A DNA stretch of 64,000 nucleotides from Corella eumyota (GCA_963082875.1 OY720103.1:5456001-5520000); one strand, 5' to 3'; counted from the stretch's first letter, positions 23,338-37,460 are shown. Notes: generated by a model not told the origin, from the sequence alone. Numbers and translations: made by a program.

Positions 23338-24513
23338 ATGGCGAAAAGAAACAGAAATGCTGCGAAAAACAACCAAGCAGTAGCAGATACCCTAAACACT
23401 TCACCGCTTAACCCAACTCCAACCCATACTCCAACTAGGCCTGTAATACCACCAAGAACAAAACATTCTCAAAAAACCTACGACAACCAAACCCAATACC
23501 ACTACATCAACAATGAAACCCCTCCCCCAAAAAATAATGAAGAAAACTATCCTTCAACATCAAAAACCGCCAACAATCAACCAACTTACGCCCAAATTAC
23601 AACAAAACCTTCAACCGTTCCAAACCAAAACCAATTCGTCTGTGACCACGAAACAGATGTGTTGATAAAATTCACTGAAATGAGACCTCGAAATTGGCTT
23701 ATCAACGAAATTAAAAACCTAAAATTTGAACCCACACATCTTGAAAGTCTATTCTGCAAATTCAACGGCCTAGCTATTATCACAATGAACAACAGGCAAA
23801 ATGCTAAAAAACTGGAAGCCAATGTCAACAACTTAATTGATAATAAAACGTGGCAAAATGTCAGCTACTGCAAGCTCTGGAAACAGGACTTCGTACCCAT
23901 AACGGTGCAAGATATACCAGGCCGATACACAGATGAACCGATTATAGAAATTTTTTTACAAACTTACAATCTGCCAGTTACAAAGGTGCATAGACAACGA
24001 GACCCAAACGGTATCCTTACAGGAAAACGTTTCTTTTATGTAAACGGTGACCTCCTAAAGCAAGTAAAAATCCCTACATTTTTCAAAATTCAAGGCTACC
24101 ACTTTCCAGTTTACTATTTTGGACAAAGAACCCCAAAAGTACCACAAAATGCAGACACCCAACAACAAGCATCGAATAAAGTCAACACACCACAACAAAA
24201 AATCGTGAAAGAAAACAACAACCAACCCGTAAAACCACACCAAGCTGAGCAATCAATGATCAGCAGTGGATCTTCTCAAGCCTCCGGACCGCCGCCTAAA
24301 CGACCACTCTTTCACCATTCTACACCATCTCACCAACTATCAACATCAAAACTAACAACCATAGACTCTTGTGTATTTATAACCGACGAAGAAAGAAGAA
24401 CCATAGAACAATACCATCATGAACATAATCTCACATTAGAATGTTCAACCTCATCCGACGATCAAGACTCCACCCCGGAAGGACCCCAAGCAAACCAAAC
24501 GGTACCTTTTTAA
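23338..24513 (+). CDS. LINE 1 ORF1 protein
   Basis: 391 residues. The first ~100 are rich in Asn, Thr, Pro and Gln. Residues about 100-270 look folded and alternate beta/helix patterns (DVLIKFTEM, LESLFCKFNGLAIITM, RFFYVNGDLLKQ), which could be one or two RRM-like domains as in Tx1/L1 ORF1. The tail is low complexity. The CCHC zinc knuckles common in many ORF1 proteins are not seen. The likely role is RNA binding in the retrotransposition particle. The start is AAAATGGCG after a 199-bp leader. Confidence 0.85.
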   Translation: MAKRNRNAAKNNQAVADTLNTSPLNPTPTHTPTRPVIPPRTKHSQKTYDNQTQYHYINNETPPPKNNEENYPSTSKTANNQPTYAQITTKPSTVPNQNQFVCDHETDVLIKFTEMRPRNWLINEIKNLKFEPTHLESLFCKFNGLAIITMNNRQNAKKLEANVNNLIDNKTWQNVSYCKLWKQDFVPITVQDIPGRYTDEPIIEIFLQTYNLPVTKVHRQRDPNGILTGKRFFYVNGDLLKQVKIPTFFKIQGYHFPVYYFGQRTPKVPQNADTQQQASNKVNTPQQKIVKENNNQPVKPHQAEQSMISSGSSQASGPPPKRPLFHHSTPSHQLSTSKLTTIDSCVFITDEERRTIEQYHHEHNLTLECSTSSDDQDSTPEGPQANQTVPF

Positions 24514-24770
24514 CATTTCTCGTAACCTTAAACTTTAATATATTGATTTTTCTAATTTATATTGCTTTCATTCGTTTTATGTATAATATGCTTAACACCT
24601 GGAACCCACAGTTAAAACCAACCCATAATCGCAAAAATCAAACCAACGCTAAATTTCACAACCAAAGGCACAAAATAAACCCAATTTTACACAACAACAA
24701 ATTACCAAAACCTTACCTACCTACTTTCCATAAATCGAAAATAATCTTTTTTAAATACACACCTGGATGA
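24441..24770 (+). CDS. Small middle ORF of LINE 1, overlapping ORF1 and ORF2
   Basis: 109 codons. It starts inside the last 73 bp of ORF1 in another frame and ends TGA, overlapping the ORF2 ATG as ATGA at 24767-24770. It has a hydrophobic stretch (FLTFLVTLNFNILIFLIYIA) that could be a membrane helix, then a basic Asn/His/Lys-rich tail. A stop-start overlap is the arrangement used for coupled reinitiation of ORF2 in some LINEs such as SART1, so the ORF may be a translation bridge rather than a functional protein. It may also be chance. Confidence 0.45.
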   Translation: MFNLIRRSRLHPGRTPSKPNGTFLTFLVTLNFNILIFLIYIAFIRFMYNMLNTWNPQLKPTHNRKNQTNAKFHNQRHKINPILHNNKLPKPYLPTFHKSKIIFFKYTPG

Positions 24771-27700
24771 CGTCGATGTTAAAAATTACCTCCTTGAACT
24801 GCAACGGGCTTGGCGACCCCGTAAAACGCCAAGCCCTTTTTGCCAGCCTTTCTCAGACCCAAAATTCCATAATACTACTGCAGGAAACTCACTCCCACCA
24901 CCATCTTGAACAGCTCTGGTCCAACGAATGGAAGGCTGGCAAATCCTTTTTCTCCTCCTCCCCCACATCTACCATCGCTCGTGGGGGCGTTGCAATTCTA
25001 ATAAACACAAATAATTTAATAGCCAAAAACGTTAATCTTACTCCAGACGGCCGCACAATAAGTATCGATATAGATACGTATACCCACACCTTTCACATAG
25101 TCAACATTTATGCACCTTGCTCCGGTCATTACAAAAACTTGACTGAAAATACCAACTATTTTAACTCTATCTTTCACCTGGTTTCATCGCAATACCCCAC
25201 AATTGTAGCTGGTGATTTTAATAACATTGAAAACTTCAAACTCGATCTCAACCCACCAATTATCAACAAAACTAACAATCATTCGTTCTTTCGATTTTGC
25301 GAAACCCTTTCTATAGCTGATGCATTAAGGAAACTCCAACCAAAAATAAAACAATATACGTATACCAGTTTAACCAGTCAATCAAGAATAGATAGAATAT
25401 ATACATCAAACCAAATTAAAACAATATCCCACAACATAATACCATGCTGCCTTTCCGACCATGATTTTGTCACAGCAGATCTAACTCTCAGCTCAGCACA
25501 AAAAACAAACAAGGGCCAAGGCACTTGGCGAAATAACATCAAAATCTATCTGGACCCATCTTTTACACATTACATATCACATACCATACCACACCTGAAC
25601 GACAACACAACAGAAATAACAAATACGTGGACTAAAATTAAGAGTTTTATAAAAAATGCCAATATCAAATTCGCCAAAAAGCACTCAAATAATTTTACCG
25701 ATATGAGAAATAAACTAGAACTACAACTTGAAGAGGCAAAATTAAACTTACAAGGAAATCTAAATCAACAATTGACCCAGAAATATTTCAACCTTAAAAA
25801 ACAACTGTACAATTTACACAGATCTCATACCAAAAACAAAATTCTGCAAACAATACTTTCCACAACATATACCAACGCCCCGGACAGCTACATATATTCC
25901 CTTTTGAAATCAAAAACCGAGCCCACGGAAATCCTCGAACTATACGACGACCATCTTCTGCCCTTTACAAAAACCCGTGAACTCCTAGACATAACTTTCA
26001 ACTACTATAAAAATATTTACAAGCCACCAACTTTAGTAAACACCCACCCCTTTTTTAACCAACAATTTCCACAATTAACAACAGACCAATCAGATCTCTT
26101 AACCAAGCCGATAACAAAAGCAGAAATTCTGACAACAATTAAAAGCCTTACTAAAAACAAAGCCCCAGGCCCTGATGGTCTTTCTAACGAATTGTTTATC
26201 TCCCAACAGGAAGCCTTGCTTCCACCTCTGCTAAAACTGTTCAACCATTTTCTTGAAACTGGATTAATCCCAGCAAATTTCAAAACTGGAAAAATTACCC
26301 TTATTCACAAAAAAAGCTCCAAATCTGAGATAAAAAATTACCGCCCCATCTCTTTACTAAATTCAGACCTTAAATTGTTTAACAAAATATTAGCCAACCG
26401 GATAAAACTCATAACACCATTTTTACTCAGTGGAACCCAATTTGCTCAACCAGGCCTCTCAGTTGTAGGTGCAAGCCTGCTACTGAGAGACATCTACCAT
26501 AAATTGTCTTACAATAAAGTAACAGGCTACATGCTTTCACTCGACTTTGCCAAGGCTTTCGACTCCATCAGTCATTCTTTCCTGTCGCAAACTCTACAAC
26601 ACTTCAATTTTCCTCAAAAATTCATTAAACTAATCGACACTTTACACTCAGACATTTTCTCCACTATATACATAAATAAACATCCAACATCCCCCGTCCC
26701 GATTCGAAACGGTGTCAGACAAGGATGTCCCCTAAGCCTACACTTGTTTACTCTTGCTCTAGAACCGCTACTCCTGTACATGCAACATCAACAAGATGTC
26801 ATCGGAGTACGACTTACAAGCCGACATACCATCAAAACGGTCGCGTATGCCGACGACATAACCCTGACCCTTACCACCCCCCGGTCCATCCACGCTGCCC
26901 TATCAACTCTTCAACTTTTTTCAAATGCCTCCGGACTGAAACTCAATCACGAAAAAACCAAAGCACTGCTTATCAACCCACCCACTGCTGTAATAAACCT
27001 ACCTCAAAATATCACTTGGACTAATTCTGTAATAACTCCACTTAACATCCCAATTGGAAAACCTAAATTTATAACGCAACATTGGAACCACATATGCCAA
27101 AAGATATCCGACGAAGAAAAATGTCTAAGAAAAATATTTTCGACACTAGACCACAAAGCTGTACTTTCCAAAACAAAGCTCCTGCCACATATTATAAATT
27201 TTGCATCAGTCTACCCAATGCCAAAAACAAAACAAATCACCATCTCCAACATAATCTTAAGATACGCCCTTAAAAATCAAAATCAATTACAGCTGGAAAC
27301 CCTGGCACTTACTCGAACTAACGGGGGCTACAATTTCCCCAATATAAGGCTTTACTCGGACCTTTTCTTTCTCAAACCAATATTCTCCCACTTTAATTTT
27401 CGTAAAAACAGTACTCCTCCATCTCCGCAAGACTTAACAATCGAATATAATATCGGACTCCTCCTCTCCAAAACGTATGAAATGCCTTATCTAAATTCGA
27501 TTCCACACGCCGACATACTTACACCACTTTATAAACACTACATCGACATCATTAACAATTACAAATTAACCCCAAAGCACCTCCAATTAAACTCAATCTC
27601 AAAACTTTACAAAACCCTGAACAACCAACCTAAACAAGACAACACCACTGTATGGCCGAACATACACAATAACATTCTCTCAAACAACCTAAAAACTATA

Positions 27701-28204
27701 AATTATAAAATTACTCAAAATGTACTTTCCACCAGATCAACTTTCTTACCCAATCTCCTAGACAATAATTCAAACTGCCCTCTCTGCAATACAAACGCAT
27801 ATGAAACGTCAATCCACTTACTCCACAAATGCAACAAAATTTCTCCCCTTCTCACTTATACCAACAACATTTTTACAAAACTCACTGGACATGACCATAA
27901 CATATTTCAAAATTCCGACCATATGAACTTAAGCCCACCTTCAACAATTTCAATAGTAAACCTAGACCAATACGTACTACTAATATCAACACTCCACCAT
28001 AAAATTTGGCAATACAGGAATAAAATAGTCTATGAAAAACATACCTTCTCACAAAAAAAATTAATCGCTTCCTATATTCAATCCATACAATCCAGACTCC
28101 ACTTTGAAACAAATAAGCCATACCCGATATACATTAGCCAAATAGCCGAATTAGTACAAGTAATACAGACAACAGAACACCACTACCACACAGCAATAAC
28201 CTAA
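24767..28204 (+). CDS. LINE 1 ORF2: APE endonuclease and reverse transcriptase
   Basis: 1,145 residues. The APE endonuclease (about 5-240) has N13, E40 in LLQETH, Y115 in NIYAP, D150/N152 in GDFNN, D209 in IDRI and SDH at 230-232, all the expected catalytic positions. The RT (about 455-735) has NKAPGPDGLSNELF, NYRPISLLN, D593 in SLDFAKAFDS, GVRQGCPLSLHLF and YADD at 694-697. A C-terminal knuckle C-X2-C-X9-H-X4-C lies at 1004-1022. It would nick the H1 target and prime cDNA synthesis there. The ATG overlaps the stop of the small ORF. Confidence 0.96.
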   Translation: MTSMLKITSLNCNGLGDPVKRQALFASLSQTQNSIILLQETHSHHHLEQLWSNEWKAGKSFFSSSPTSTIARGGVAILINTNNLIAKNVNLTPDGRTISIDIDTYTHTFHIVNIYAPCSGHYKNLTENTNYFNSIFHLVSSQYPTIVAGDFNNIENFKLDLNPPIINKTNNHSFFRFCETLSIADALRKLQPKIKQYTYTSLTSQSRIDRIYTSNQIKTISHNIIPCCLSDHDFVTADLTLSSAQKTNKGQGTWRNNIKIYLDPSFTHYISHTIPHLNDNTTEITNTWTKIKSFIKNANIKFAKKHSNNFTDMRNKLELQLEEAKLNLQGNLNQQLTQKYFNLKKQLYNLHRSHTKNKILQTILSTTYTNAPDSYIYSLLKSKTEPTEILELYDDHLLPFTKTRELLDITFNYYKNIYKPPTLVNTHPFFNQQFPQLTTDQSDLLTKPITKAEILTTIKSLTKNKAPGPDGLSNELFISQQEALLPPLLKLFNHFLETGLIPANFKTGKITLIHKKSSKSEIKNYRPISLLNSDLKLFNKILANRIKLITPFLLSGTQFAQPGLSVVGASLLLRDIYHKLSYNKVTGYMLSLDFAKAFDSISHSFLSQTLQHFNFPQKFIKLIDTLHSDIFSTIYINKHPTSPVPIRNGVRQGCPLSLHLFTLALEPLLLYMQHQQDVIGVRLTSRHTIKTVAYADDITLTLTTPRSIHAALSTLQLFSNASGLKLNHEKTKALLINPPTAVINLPQNITWTNSVITPLNIPIGKPKFITQHWNHICQKISDEEKCLRKIFSTLDHKAVLSKTKLLPHIINFASVYPMPKTKQITISNIILRYALKNQNQLQLETLALTRTNGGYNFPNIRLYSDLFFLKPIFSHFNFRKNSTPPSPQDLTIEYNIGLLLSKTYEMPYLNSIPHADILTPLYKHYIDIINNYKLTPKHLQLNSISKLYKTLNNQPKQDNTTVWPNIHNNILSNNLKTINYKITQNVLSTRSTFLPNLLDNNSNCPLCNTNAYETSIHLLHKCNKISPLLTYTNNIFTKLTGHDHNIFQNSDHMNLSPPSTISIVNLDQYVLLISTLHHKIWQYRNKIVYEKHTFSQKKLIASYIQSIQSRLHFETNKPYPIYISQIAELVQVIQTTEHHYHTAIT

Positions 28205-28460
28205 AAATTAACGTACATAACACTGCCAAAATAAACCTATTTTCTCCTTACTAATCCTTTCAATGTTTTCAATTTTTTACTTTAACTATATGCATGTAAA
28301 CGCCGTGAACATTTACTATTGTTATTTTGAACTTTAATGTATTTCTCCATTTTCATCACCCGTACTCCTTGTTATTTTCCTTTTTGTTTTTTTTGTTATG
28401 AATTACGCGCAATATTCTTTATTTGTATCACCCTTATGTAATGCAAATAAACAAAAAATA
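28205..28460 (+). promoter_or_regulatory. LINE 1 3' UTR with AATAAA and octamer-like motif
   Basis: This 256-bp tail ends in ATGCAAATAAAC, which combines an octamer sequence (ATGCAAAT, 28441-28448) and a poly(A) signal (AATAAA, 28446-28451). A second AATAAA lies near 28231. The H1 ATG is only 17 bp past the octamer. The tail is the likely RT recognition end. Whether it drives H1 expression is unknown. Confidence 0.5.
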
Positions 28461-28479
28461 CAACATGACAGCCCAACAG
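28461..28479 (+). repeat. Target-site duplication, LINE 1, right copy
   Basis: CAACATGACAGCCCAACAG; it restores the H1 ATG at 28465 and leads directly into the rest of H1. Confidence 0.93.
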
Positions 28480-29076
28480 CAACAGCAACAGTCCGCCGGC
28501 AAAGCCAAGAAGACGCCGAAGGCCGCGCCGCCGGCGCACCCCACCTACCGGGTCATGGTCGCCGCCGCCGTGGCCGCGACCAAGAACAAACGCGGCACGT
28601 CTCGCCAGGCCATCGTCAGCTACATACGGAGCAACTACGACGTAAAGGACGGCACGGCCAGCCGCAACGTCACCGCCGCCGTCAAGCGAATGACCGCCGA
28701 CAAGACTCTCGCGCAGACCAAGGGCACGGGCGCGTCCGGCTCTTTCAAGCTTCCCGTCGCCGAGAAGAAGAAGAAGCCCGCCGCCGCCGCCGCTAAAAAG
28801 CCGGCCGCCGCCGCAGCAGCGAAGAAGAAGAAGCCCGCGGCCGGCCAGAAGAAGACCGGCACGCCGTCCAAAAACAAGCGGGAGACGGCCAAGAAGTCGG
28901 CGCCCGCCGCCTCGAAGAAGGCCACGCCGAAAAAGGCAGCCAAGAAGCCCGCCGCGAAAAAGGCCACGACGGCGGCCAAGAAGCTCGCGGCCGCCAAGCC
29001 GAAGCCGAAGAAGCCCGCCGTGAAGAAGGTCGCCGCGAAAAAGTCGACGACGGCGAAAAAGGCCAGCAAGAAGTAG
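28465..29076 (+). CDS. H1: Histone H1, unit B, rebuilt downstream of LINE 1
   Basis: A complete 203-residue H1 frame starting at the duplicated ATG. Ala runs are 5 and 6. It has ETAKK where units A, C, E and F have AAAKK, shared only with unit D. Its own promoter is 5.3 kb upstream across the LINE, so expression is uncertain. An in-frame ATG at 28423 inside the LINE 3' UTR would add 14 residues. Confidence 0.85.
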   Translation: MTAQQQQQQSAGKAKKTPKAAPPAHPTYRVMVAAAVAATKNKRGTSRQAIVSYIRSNYDVKDGTASRNVTAAVKRMTADKTLAQTKGTGASGSFKLPVAEKKKKPAAAAAKKPAAAAAAKKKKPAAGQKKTGTPSKNKRETAKKSAPAASKKATPKKAAKKPAAKKATTAAKKLAAAKPKPKKPAVKKVAAKKSTTAKKASKK

Positions 29077-29117
29077 CCGGCGCGGCGTTGCGCCCGTCTG
29101 GCGCGCCCTCACACAAC

Positions 29118-29133
29118 GGCTCTTTTCAGGGCC
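29118..29133 (+). terminator. Histone 3' stem-loop, H1 unit B
   Basis: GGCTCTTTTCAGGGCC with the G-T wobble typical of the H1 genes. Confidence 0.9.
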
Positions 29134-29749
<616 letters not shown>

Positions 29750-29782
29750 GCGGCGGGCCACGCAGGCGACAGCAACACAATC

Positions 29783-29798
29783 GGCCCTTTTCAGGGCC
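29783..29798 (+). terminator. Histone 3' stem-loop, H4 unit B
   Basis: GGCCCTTTTCAGGGCC. Confidence 0.93.
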
Positions 29799-30480
<682 letters not shown>

Positions 30481-30512
30481 GCGAACGCAGCAGCGTGCCG
30501 CACCACACAAAC

Positions 30513-30528
30513 GGCTCTTTTCAGAGCC
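30513..30528 (+). terminator. Histone 3' stem-loop, H3 unit B
   Basis: GGCTCTTTTCAGAGCC then ACCCG. Confidence 0.93.
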
Positions 30529-30951
30529 ACCCGTTCAACAAGAAAGAGTTCCGAGTAACGTCGGCCGGCGCCGCGCGATTGGCCGACCGGCCGTGCGACG
30601 TTCTTTTGCCGCCGAAGCGACCCGCGCTCTCGGCCTCGTTTCGAGAAAGCTAGCCGGTCGGGCAAAAGAGGGAAACCCCCCACTGGCTGCGACAGGCAAG
30701 AGAGAAAGAGGCGCGCCGATCGGCCAGCGCGACGTTCTTTTGCCGCCGAAGCGACTCGCGCTCTCGGCCTCGTTTCGAGAAAGCTAGCAGGTCGCGAAAA
30801 AAGAGGGAAACCCCCCACTGGCTGCGACACAGCGAGGAGCGGCGGTTGGTTCGCGCACGTGTGTTTGCCGAAAATTGGCAACGAGGGCGCGGCGCAAAAT
30901 GACGACGAAAACATTCGAAGTCCGGGCATCTCTCTGCAATTCTGTTCGGGT
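30529..30951. repeat. H3-H2A spacer with tandem duplication, unit B
   Basis: Same two 134-bp-spaced modules as at 20703; no gene seen. Confidence 0.8.
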
Positions 30952-30967
30952 GGCTCTGAAAAGAGCC
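30952..30967 (-). terminator. Histone 3' stem-loop, H2A unit B
   Basis: GGCTCTTTTCAGAGCC on the minus strand. Confidence 0.93.
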
Positions 30968-31002
30968 GTTTCGAGTTTTTTCGTTCGCGCCGTCGTCGTT
31001 GC

Positions 31003-31870
<868 letters not shown>

Positions 31871-32230
31871 ATGGCAGCATCAAAAGGCACGAAGAAGGCA
31901 GTCAAGAAGGCCGCGCCGGCCGAAAACAAAAAGAAGCGACGCGCCCGCCGAAAGGAGAGCTTCAGCATCTACATTTACAAGGTGCTCAAGCAGGTGCACC
32001 CCGACACCGGCATCTCCAGCAAGGCGATGAGCATCATGAACTCGTTCGTGAACGACATCTTCGAGCGAATCGCGTCCGAGGGCTCGCGCCTGGCAACCTA
32101 CAACAAGCGGCACACGATCAGCAGCCGCGAAATCCAGACCGCCGTGCGACTGCTCTTGCCCGGCGAACTGGCCAAGCACGCCGTGTCGGAGGGCACCAAG
32201 GCCGTGACCAAATACACCAGCTCGAAGTAG
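31871..32230 (+). CDS. H2B: Histone H2B, unit C
   Basis: Same 119-residue protein as at 17590. Confidence 0.97.
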   Translation: MAASKGTKKAVKKAAPAENKKKRRARRKESFSIYIYKVLKQVHPDTGISSKAMSIMNSFVNDIFERIASEGSRLATYNKRHTISSREIQTAVRLLLPGELAKHAVSEGTKAVTKYTSSK

Positions 32231-32265
32231 TTTTTCGACGACGACGAAAAAAAAAACAGCGAAAC

Positions 32266-32281
32266 GGCTCTTTTCAGAGCC
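32266..32281 (+). terminator. Histone 3' stem-loop, H2B unit C
   Basis: GGCTCTTTTCAGAGCC. Confidence 0.95.
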
Positions 32282-32950
32282 ACCCCTCGTGCTCGAAAGA
32301 GAAAAGCCACCACGCCCGTTCGCGGGCCCCATCGAAAAACACGTTTATTAATATTTTTATTATCAGACAAAGTTGTTGTTGTTGTTGTTCGCTCGTTCGC
32401 AAATAGCGGCGAGAAGATCGAAATTTCGCTCGGGCCCCGGTCGCTCGAGTGCTTTCGGCGGCCGCGCGAGCTCGCAAAACGACGGGACGGCTACGCCCCA
32501 CGACGGCCAGACCTGCGCCCTTGGGCGCGCCGCGGTTCCTGCGAGGCGCCAAGGCGACGAAAGGCGGCGGCGCGGGCCCGTCGCTCGCCGAACGGGCCGA
32601 ACGAGGCGAGCAAACTCGCCAAAACGCGGCCCGGCAGCGTTTTGCCGAGGTTCGGCGACCGACCGCGAGCGAAGCTCGGCCACCACGCGCACGGCGACGC
32701 GACGGGGGGCTGCGGCGGCCGAAGACGCTCGTTTCGAGCCGCTGCCGAGCTCCGTCCGAGGTCGCGCGGCCGCGCCGCAGCAAGAAACGTGCTCGCGCCT
32801 TAGCACAGATTCGCCAGCAAAAGCCGCCGCCAGGCCGATCGCTCCGTTCGCGTCGTTTCGTTTCGGTTCGACAGCGAGCTATTTATAACGCGTCATAGCA
32901 GTGGCCGGGCTTTCATAGCGAAAAGCGAAATCGAACGAAGACCAACCAAC
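32282..32950 (+). promoter_or_regulatory. H1 promoter, unit C
   Basis: TATTTATAA at 32880-32888; GC-rich spacer as in unit A. Confidence 0.6.
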
Positions 32951-34224
<1,274 letters not shown>

Positions 34225-34257
34225 GCGGCGGGCCACGCAGGCGACAGCAACACAATC

Positions 34258-34273
34258 GGCCCTTTTCAGGGCC
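34258..34273 (+). terminator. Histone 3' stem-loop, H4 unit C
   Basis: GGCCCTTTTCAGGGCC. Confidence 0.93.
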
Positions 34274-34955
<682 letters not shown>

Positions 34956-34987
34956 GCGAACGCAGCAGCGTGCCGCACCACACAAAC

Positions 34988-35003
34988 GGCTCTTTTCAGA
35001 GCC
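34988..35003 (+). terminator. Histone 3' stem-loop, H3 unit C
   Basis: GGCTCTTTTCAGAGCC. Confidence 0.93.
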
Positions 35004-35426
35004 ACCCGTTCAACAAGAAAGAGTTCCGAGTAACGTCGGCCGGCGCCGCGCGATTGGCCGACCGGCCGTGCGACGTTCTTTTGCCGCCGAAGCGACCCGC
35101 GCTCTCGGCCTCGTTTCGAGAAAGCTAGCCGGTCGGGCAAAAGAGGGAAACCCCCCACTGGCTGCGACAGGCAAGAGAGAAAGAGGCGCGCCGATCGGCC
35201 AGCGCGACGTTCTTTTGCCGCCGAAGCGACTCGCGCTCTCGGCCTCGTTTCGAGAAAGCTAGCAGGTCGCGAAAAAAGAGGGAAACCCCCCACTGGCTGC
35301 GACACAGCGAGGAGCGGCGGTTGGTTCGCGCACGTGTGTTTGCCGAAAATTGGCAACGAGGGCGCGGCGCAAAATGACGACGAAAACATTCGAAGTCCGG
35401 GCATCTCTCTGCAATTCTGTTCGGGT
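35004..35426. repeat. H3-H2A spacer with tandem duplication, unit C
   Basis: Two modules as at 20703; no gene seen. Confidence 0.8.
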
Positions 35427-35442
35427 GGCTCTGAAAAGAGCC
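35427..35442 (-). terminator. Histone 3' stem-loop, H2A unit C
   Basis: GGCTCTTTTCAGAGCC on the minus strand. Confidence 0.93.
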
Positions 35443-35477
35443 GTTTCGAGTTTTTTCGTTCGCGCCGTCGTCGTTGC

Positions 35478-36344
<867 letters not shown>

Positions 36345-36704
36345 ATGGCAGCATCAAAAGGCACGAAGAAGGCAGTCAAGAAGGCCGCGCCGGCCGAAAA
36401 CAAAAAGAAGCGACGCGCCCGCCGAAAGGAGAGCTTCAGCATCTACATTTACAAGGTGCTCAAGCAGGTGCACCCCGACACCGGCATCTCCAGCAAGGCG
36501 ATGAGCATCATGAACTCGTTCGTGAACGACATCTTCGAGCGAATCGCGTCCGAGGGCTCGCGCCTGGCAACCTACAACAAGCGGCACACGATCAGCAGCC
36601 GCGAAATCCAGACCGCCGTGCGACTGCTCTTGCCCGGCGAACTGGCCAAGCACGCCGTGTCGGAGGGCACCAAGGCCGTGACCAAATACACCAGCTCGAA
36701 GTAG
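36345..36704 (+). CDS. H2B: Histone H2B, unit D
   Basis: Same 119-residue protein as at 17590. Confidence 0.97.
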   Translation: MAASKGTKKAVKKAAPAENKKKRRARRKESFSIYIYKVLKQVHPDTGISSKAMSIMNSFVNDIFERIASEGSRLATYNKRHTISSREIQTAVRLLLPGELAKHAVSEGTKAVTKYTSSK

Positions 36705-36739
36705 TTTTTCGACGACGACGAAAAAAAAAACAGCGAAAC

Positions 36740-36755
36740 GGCTCTTTTCAGAGCC
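36740..36755 (+). terminator. Histone 3' stem-loop, H2B unit D
   Basis: GGCTCTTTTCAGAGCC. Confidence 0.95.
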
Positions 36756-37420
36756 ACCCCTCGTGCTCGAAAGAGAAAAGCCACCACGCCCGTTCGCGGG
36801 CCCCATCGAAAAACACGTTTATTAATATTTTTATTATCAGACAAAGTTGTTGTTGTTGTTGTTCGCTCGTTCGCAAATAGCGGCGAGAAGATCGAAATTT
36901 CGCTCGGGCCCCGGTCGCTCGAGTGCTTTCGGCGGCCGCGCGAGCTCGCAAAACGACGGGACGGCTACGCCCCACGACGGCCAGACCTGCGCCCTTGGGC
37001 GCGCCGCGGTTCCTGCGAGGCGCCAAGGCGACGAAAGGCGGCGGCGCGGGCCCGTCGCTCGCCGAACGGGCCGAACGAGGCGAGCAAACTCGCCAAAACG
37101 CGGCCCGGCAGCGTTTTGCCGAGGTTCGGCGACCGACCGCGAGCGAAGCTCGGCCACCACGCGCACGGCGACGCGACGGGGGGCTGCGGCGGCCGAAGAC
37201 GCTCGTTTCGAGCCGCTGCCGAGCTCCGTCCGAGGTCGCGCGGCCGCGCCGCAGCAAGAAACGTGCTCGCGCCTTAGCACAGATTCGCCAGCAAAAGCCG
37301 CCGCCAGGCCGATCGCTCCGTTCGCGTCGTTTCGTTTCGGTTCGACAGCGAGCTATTTATAACGCGTCATAGCAGTGGCCGGGCTTTCATAGCGAAAAGC
37401 GAAATCGAACGAAGACCAAC
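36756..37420 (+). promoter_or_regulatory. H1 promoter facing LINE 2, unit D
   Basis: TATTTATAA at 37354-37362; the downstream H1 is displaced by two LINEs. Confidence 0.7.
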
Positions 37421-37439
37421 CAACATGACAGCCCAACAG
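37421..37439 (+). repeat. Target-site copy, left of LINE 2
   Basis: CAACATGACAGCCCAACAG; three copies of this site flank and separate the two tandem LINEs of unit D. Confidence 0.93.
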
Positions 37440-37460
37440 ACGAAGAAAAGCAGCATATAA
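37425..37460 (+). pseudogene. Orphaned H1 start codon fused to LINE 2
   Basis: The same 11-codon stub as at 23124. Confidence 0.75.

Larger units (their letters stand above)
23139..28460 (+). mobile_element. LINE 1: H1-targeted APE/RT non-LTR retrotransposon, full length, intact
   Basis: A 5,322-bp element with a 199-bp 5' leader, ORF1, a small middle ORF, ORF2 and a 256-bp 3' UTR ending ATGCAAATAAAC then AAAAAATA. There are no LTRs. The APE endonuclease, the RT motifs (QGCPLSLHLF, YADD) and a C-terminal CCHC knuckle fit the L1/Tx1 group, and Tx1 is my preferred clade. It lies exactly in the H1 start with a 19-bp duplication, as LINEs 2-4 do. All ORFs are open, so it could be active. Confidence 0.93.

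Noticed and set aside
24786-25089. Antisense open frames inside LINE ORF2
   Set aside because: Short shadow frames opposite the endonuclease domain with no independent signal.
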